The notes under the pieces are model-generated. The model saw only the letters and a list, made by a program, of their open reading frames with translations. It did not search any database and was not told the origin of the DNA. DNA of 9,420 nt, taken from an uncultured Ruminococcus sp. GTDB lineage: Bacteria > Bacillota > Clostridia > Oscillospirales > Ruminococcaceae. Made by a program: the position numbers and the translations under genes. The DNA lies in the NCBI GenBank assembly GCA_946537565.1, contig CAMNFW010000068.1, forward strand, positions 1 to 9,420, given 5' to 3'. This document shows, piece by piece, positions 5,898-9,420 of this stretch (positions within the stretch are counted from its first letter, which is position 1; each line of letters starts with the position of its first letter).

Positions 5898-7158
5898 CTG
5901 GATCAACTCCTTCAGTCAGAATATTATCATAAAGGGCGAGGTAGCTGAGATCCTCGTCATGTATCCTTGAGAGGACATAGTCGCTGCCCTCATAGATAAC
6001 GTCAATTTTTTTGAATTCGACCTGTTCGCCTTTGAGGATATACACTCCCTTATAGTTCATTACAGTGGAAGTTTCCTCACCGGTTTCCGGGTCAGCGGAG
6101 GTCTCCTCGATATCGGCAAAGCGAATAGCCTTTCTCGGCACCTTCAGTCCATGATAGCTGCCCTTAATAAGCTCACACTGAGCAACTCTATGCTCCACCA
6201 GATCAGCATTGAACTGGCTGCACTGGATAATGAAAATGCTTCTTGAAGGGTCGCCCTCATCTCTGATGTCAGATATCTCCGCATCATAAATTTCTGTTGA
6301 CGACTCAAACCTCAGACCCACCTGTTCACCGATAGAGTATTCCTTTCTGGAATTATCTATTACACCGGCGATATACCAGCCATAGCCGTCGATGAGTTTT
6401 CCCACCACAGTCGGGTCATCGCTTTTGCGTTCCATTACGCTGTTAAGCTCTGCTATAGTGATCTCCTTCAGCTTATTGAAGGTCAGCACCTCCTCATAGC
6501 CGTCGCAGTAGCTGACGAAATAGGCTGAACGGTCGGAGGTGATAGTCTCTGTAGGCTCTGCTGAATCAGTTTTCAGCTCTGAGATCTCCTTATTGAGATC
6601 AGTTATCTGCTGTTTGAAGCTTGTGACCTCGTTGGTAATAATCTGGTAAGTGCTCATGTCCACCAGCAGATCGTCCATGATATTCTTAACACCGGAATAG
6701 TCCTTGATATCCCGGCTGTAGATCAGTCTCCGGTAGTTCTCGTCTATCCTTGCAGAAAGGCTTGCAGGCTGTGCTGATTCGAGGGTACCGGGGTTCTCTA
6801 TCTTTTTCAGTATATCCAGCTCTTTTTCAAGCTGACTTATCTCACGGTTAATGCTTATCTGTCTGTCCGTAGGATATGCCCTGGCAATAACTGTGCCGAT
6901 CCCGAGTTTTCCGCCGTCAGCGACACTATAGCTGAGAACGCCCTCGCCGCTGTAGGTTTTTCTTGTCTCTTCACGGAAGAAAACACCTCTGAATCCCTGG
7001 GCTGCTGTTGCATCAGCAGTGAGGGCGACATCAGTATCGCTCTCCCTGTGGTTGAACTTATAGATAATAGACACGAAGACCACAGCCATAAGTATCAGAA
7101 AGGTATTTCTCAGAAGCTTTACAATAAAGCTGGCATCAGATCTGTTAGATGAACGCAT
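5890..7158 (-). CDS. Membrane-anchored HlyD/RND-adaptor-like protein of unknown role
   Basis: A 422-residue protein with a short basic N-terminus and one membrane segment (about residues 17-34), so most of it should lie outside the cytoplasm. The order of parts resembles membrane fusion (adaptor) proteins: a half barrel-sandwich region (about 57-95, FRGVFFREETRKTYSGEGVL and a GGKLGIGTVIA turn), a helical hairpin rich in charged heptads (about 100-195), the returning half (about 250-285), and a C-terminal beta region with LKVPRKAIR (338-346) and a GVYILKGEQVEFKKIDVIYEG segment typical of HlyD-like C-termini. No ABC or MFS transporter gene is adjacent. The start ATG has GGTGATG close upstream, 12 bases after hfq; the end overlaps yggS by 8 bases. 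Its position takes the place of ylmD in the Bacillus cluster. The fold assignment is fairly sure; the function is not known, and an envelope or division role is inference. Confidence 0.8.
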   Translation of the reverse strand: MRSSNRSDASFIVKLLRNTFLILMAVVFVSIIYKFNHRESDTDVALTADATAAQGFRGVFFREETRKTYSGEGVLSYSVADGGKLGIGTVIARAYPTDRQISINREISQLEKELDILKKIENPGTLESAQPASLSARIDENYRRLIYSRDIKDYSGVKNIMDDLLVDMSTYQIITNEVTSFKQQITDLNKEISELKTDSAEPTETITSDRSAYFVSYCDGYEEVLTFNKLKEITIAELNSVMERKSDDPTVVGKLIDGYGWYIAGVIDNSRKEYSIGEQVGLRFESSTEIYDAEISDIRDEGDPSRSIFIIQCSQFNADLVEHRVAQCELIKGSYHGLKVPRKAIRFADIEETSADPETGEETSTVMNYKGVYILKGEQVEFKKIDVIYEGSDYVLSRIHDEDLSYLALYDNILTEGVDPDG

Positions 7159-7170
7159 TCACATCACCGT

Positions 7171-7410
7171 TCATTCGCTTTTTTCAGAAGCATCAAGGAT
7201 AGAAACAGCTCTTGCGGGGATAATTGTTGAAATTGCGTGTTTGTATACAAGCTCCTGCTTGCCGTCGCAGTCAAGAATTGCGACATAGCTGTCAAAGCCT
7301 CTTACCAGTCCCTTGAACTGAAATCCGTTGGTCAGTATCAGGGTAACTACGATTTTTTCCTTTCTGCACTGGTTGAGGAACACATCCTGTAGGTTGATCG
7401 TTTTGTTCAT
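7171..7410 (-). CDS. hfq: Hfq RNA chaperone
   Basis: Hfq is a hexameric Sm-fold ring that binds U-rich and A-rich RNA and promotes small RNA-mRNA pairing. The 79-residue product has the Sm1 region (about 20-50, [20 protein letters not shown]) and the Sm2 signature YKHAIS (56-61), with Q8 expected at the proximal uridine site. The rim patch reads RKEK at 16-19, more basic than the RKEN of Bacillus. The C-terminal tail is short and mixed-charge (ends SEKSE), as usual in Gram-positive bacteria. The start is ATG 7408-7410, with CGGAG 7 bases upstream; a longer frame upstream would run into the leader and is not supported. It lies between miaA and the HlyD-like gene, preserving the mutL-miaA-hfq order. 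A promoter candidate lies just upstream. Confidence 0.97.
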   Translation of the reverse strand: MNKTINLQDVFLNQCRKEKIVVTLILTNGFQFKGLVRGFDSYVAILDCDGKQELVYKHAISTIIPARAVSILDASEKSE

Positions 7411-7474
7411 ACACATTCTCCGTTCTATGTTTATTTGCACTGTCCCAGAATATGGGTAAATGTACACATAATAT

Positions 7475-7503
7475 ATTATATCACAGTTTTTTGTAATTGG
7501 CTA
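7475..7503 (-). promoter_or_regulatory. Candidate sigma-A-type promoter for hfq
   Basis: A perfect -10 hexamer TATAAT (7475-7480) lies 17 bases downstream of TAGCCA (7498-7503), which matches the -35 consensus TTGACA at four of six positions. It overlaps the last codons of miaA. Transcription would start near 7468, leaving a leader of roughly 55-60 bases before the hfq ATG. The -10 runs into the 12-base palindrome ATAATATATTAT (7468-7479). The AT-rich setting makes a chance TATAAT plausible. Confidence 0.45.
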
Positions 7504-8422
7504 TAGCTTTTTCAGATTTTTCTAAAATTTTATTTTTTTTACTAAAATCCTCAATAATAATCCACCTGATACGTTCATTTTTTCTAAACCAGGTGAGCTG
7601 TCTTTTAGCATAATGCCGTGTTTCGAGTTTAATTTTTTCAATGCAGTCTTCAAGCTCTGCGCTGCCCTCCAGCCAGGGAATGAATTCTTTGTAGCCTATC
7701 GCATTGGCTGCGGTCTTCATACCGCTGTGCGTCCAGAGCTGACGTGCCTCCTCCGGAAGTCCCCGTCTTACCATATCGTCCACACGCATATCTATTCTCT
7801 CATAAAGCTTTGAACGGTCAGCCGCATCAAGTCCGAGGATAAGGCTGTCGTAGGGACTTTCCTGGCTGCGGCTCTCAGCTTTGAGCCGGCTGAATTTTAT
7901 GCCGCTGGTATGGATGACCTCCAGCGCTCTTATAACTCTGACCAGATTATTCTGATGGATAGTCTCCGCAGCCTCCGGATCTTTTTCCGTGAGAATTGCA
8001 TGAAGAGCGGCGTTTCCGTTTTTTTCGGCAAATTCATATAAACTCCTGCGGTAGTCAAGGTCAGTTTTCACCTCAGCAAACTGCACGTTATCAAGCAGCG
8101 AGTCGATATAAAGACCTGTGCCGCCAACGATTATCGGCAGCTTCCCACGGCTGAGGATATCCTGTATTTTTTCATTGGCAAGCTTTACATACTCCGCCGC
8201 ACTGAATGTGATATCCCTGTCAAGAATACTTATAAGATGATGCGGTATGCCCTGCATTTCCTCTTCTGTCGGCTTGGCTGAGGCGATGTCCATACCTTTA
8301 TATATCTGCATTGAATCAGCTGATATAACTTCACCGCCGTATTTTTTTGCCAGCTCAACGCCCAGCCAGGTCTTTCCGGAGGCTGTAGGCCCTGCAACTG
8401 CAAGTACAAAAGGTTTATCCAT
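7481..8422 (-). CDS. miaA: tRNA dimethylallyltransferase
   Basis: MiaA transfers a dimethylallyl group from DMAPP to N6 of adenosine 37 in tRNAs that read codons starting with U, the first step to ms2i6A. The 313-residue product is full length. It begins with the P-loop AGPTASGKT (about 10-18), followed by [19 protein letters not shown] (about 34-52), the GIPHHLI segment, [12 protein letters not shown] (about 99-110), the AIGYKEF motif near 241-247 and [13 protein letters not shown] (about 269-281), which are family signatures for DMAPP and tRNA binding. The last 20 or so residues are lysine-rich and variable. It starts 4 bases after the mutL stop; its AGGAG site lies inside the mutL end, 11 bases from the ATG, somewhat far. 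The mutL-miaA-hfq order is a long-conserved one. Confidence 0.98.
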   Translation of the reverse strand: MDKPFVLAVAGPTASGKTWLGVELAKKYGGEVISADSMQIYKGMDIASAKPTEEEMQGIPHHLISILDRDITFSAAEYVKLANEKIQDILSRGKLPIIVGGTGLYIDSLLDNVQFAEVKTDLDYRRSLYEFAEKNGNAALHAILTEKDPEAAETIHQNNLVRVIRALEVIHTSGIKFSRLKAESRSQESPYDSLILGLDAADRSKLYERIDMRVDDMVRRGLPEEARQLWTHSGMKTAANAIGYKEFIPWLEGSAELEDCIEKIKLETRHYAKRQLTWFRKNERIRWIIIEDFSKKNKILEKSEKAIANYKKL

Positions 8423-8426
8423 AGCT

Positions 8427-9420
8427 TTATGTTCTCCTGAACTGATGATCGAGATTGCTTTTGGTCATTGTGAACATAACCGGTCTGCCGTGAGGACAGT
8501 GACGTATCCTTTCATCGCCGCAGACCTGCTGTGCAAGAGCCAGCATTTCCTCCGGAGAATTTTTATCGCCGGCTTTGATCGCTGATTTGCAGGCAACTGT
8601 ATGAAGAATATCGTCCAGCTCACCGGACTGGGGGTTTTGTTTATGAAGCCGGAGATTTTCAGCGACCTCACATATTATCTTCTCCATTTCCAGCTCCATT
8701 ATAAAAGTAGGAACGGCAGTCGCAATGACACATGGCGGTTTTGTAAAATCAAACTCAAAGCCTAAATCTGCCAGCAGCTCAACATTGCTCTGCATAACAT
8801 CACGCTCCTCAGATGTCAGCAGGACTTTGACTCCGGTCAGCAGCTTCTGGCTGTACTGTCGGCAGTTACGGCTGCGGAGCTTCTCAAAGATTATCCTTTC
8901 ATGAGCAGCGTGCTTGTCGATGATAATGATCTTGTTATCACATTCACAGATGACGTACATTTTAAAAGCCTCACCAATAACCCGAAGACCGGAAAATTCA
9001 TCTTTCTGCGGCTCAGCTGCGATCACCGGCACCGGTTCTTCCGGCGGAGCAGTCCGGCTGAATGAAGATGAATTTATGAACTGGAATCCCTCAACCGGTG
9101 CAGGTATTTCAGGCTTGACCGGCTCCGGAACAGATACAGGTGCTGTATCCTCCTCAGTGATATCAGGCTCATTGTCATCTTCTTCATCTGCAATGATATT
9201 AACACCGTTGAGGATCGGCGATATACCGCTGTTCCTGAACTCATGCTGAGGTTTCTGAGCAGGCTCAGGCGCAGTATACACCGGCTGGATCTCAGCGGGC
9301 TTCTGTAAGATCTCATGAGTCTCCCGGCTAAAGCCCGGCGAGCTGCTCTGCAAACTTTCCTCTGCTTTTTTGATATCGCTGACGGGGGTCAATATCATCT
9401 GCTGGTCATAGCCTTCGTTT
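8427..9420 (-). CDS. mutL: DNA mismatch repair protein MutL, linker and C-terminal endonuclease domain (5' end outside window)
   Basis: The last 330 or so codons of mutL; the frame is open to the window edge, so the N-terminal GHKL ATPase domain is not seen. First comes a proline/glutamate/serine-rich linker (about 9000-9420), then the C-terminal dimerisation and nicking domain. The endonuclease motif DQHA(x)2E(x)4E is present as DKHAAHERIIFE. The metal-site motifs ACKSAIKAG and CPHGRPV are also present, so this is the strand-nicking MutL type used by bacteria without MutH. A beta-clamp-binding motif in the place of Bacillus QEMIVP reads QKLLTG (8832-8849), lacking the final proline. The protein ends 4 bases before miaA. 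Upstream of this window mutS would be a natural neighbour, but that is inference. Confidence 0.97.
   Translation of the reverse strand, partial: NEGYDQQMILTPVSDIKKAEESLQSSSPGFSRETHEILQKPAEIQPVYTAPEPAQKPQHEFRNSGISPILNGVNIIADEEDDNEPDITEEDTAPVSVPEPVKPEIPAPVEGFQFINSSSFSRTAPPEEPVPVIAAEPQKDEFSGLRVIGEAFKMYVICECDNKIIIIDKHAAHERIIFEKLRSRNCRQYSQKLLTGVKVLLTSEERDVMQSNVELLADLGFEFDFTKPPCVIATAVPTFIMELEMEKIICEVAENLRLHKQNPQSGELDDILHTVACKSAIKAGDKNSPEEMLALAQQVCGDERIRHCPHGRPVMFTMTKSNLDHQFRRT

Noticed and set aside
5898..5906. TTG start for yggS, three codons upstream
   Set aside because: It touches the Shine-Dalgarno directly; the ATG at 5895-5897 is properly spaced.
7411..7467. Longer Hfq with 19 extra N-terminal residues
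   Set aside because: Hfq normally begins right before the residues matching NLQDVFLN, and the ATG at 7408-7410 has CGGAG at 7 bases.
1..9420. tRNA or rRNA genes, CRISPR arrays, toxin-antitoxin or defence genes
   Set aside because: Both strands were scanned by eye; every long stretch is explained by the housekeeping genes listed, and no regularly spaced repeats or cloverleaf-like segments were seen.

Overview
The window reads as a stretch of ordinary chromosome from a low-to-mid GC Gram-positive anaerobe, most likely a Clostridia member of the Ruminococcus/Oscillospirales kind. The evidence is the Firmicutes-type division cluster (yggS/ylmE, sepF/ylmF, ylmH, divIVA, ileS), an endonuclease-type MutL, and a Gram-positive-type Hfq. 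The genus-level placement is inference. All ten genes lie on the minus strand, so transcription runs from position 9420 towards 1. Most are packed with overlaps or gaps under 15 bases.

Reading in the direction of transcription: the 3' part of mutL (mismatch repair, 5' end outside the window), miaA (tRNA isopentenylation) and hfq (RNA chaperone) form the widely conserved mutL-miaA-hfq block. hfq probably also has its own promoter at the end of miaA. Next comes a gene for a membrane-anchored HlyD/RND-adaptor-like protein with no transporter partner in view. Then come yggS (PLP homeostasis), sepF (FtsZ ring anchor), ylmH (S4 RNA-binding protein), divIVA (coiled-coil polar/septal scaffold), ileS (isoleucyl-tRNA synthetase) and the start of lspA (signal peptidase II, 3' end outside the window).

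Three intergenic stretches carry structure. Between yggS and sepF (149 bases) there is a perfect 10-bp inverted repeat, nested smaller palindromes and a possible 28-codon ORF whose stop overlaps the sepF start. Between divIVA and ileS (136 bases) there is a row of stem-loops, then an unusual ribosome-binding site in which a 9-bp hairpin sits between a strong Shine-Dalgarno sequence and the ileS ATG; looping it out gives the ideal spacing. Between ileS and lspA there is a 12-bp stem followed by a short T-run, a likely weak terminator or attenuator.

I see no phage, transposon, CRISPR, tRNA or rRNA, and no clear new defence or metabolic system. The best leads are the ileS hairpin-bridged start site, the orphan HlyD-like gene inside a division cluster, and the structured yggS-sepF gap.
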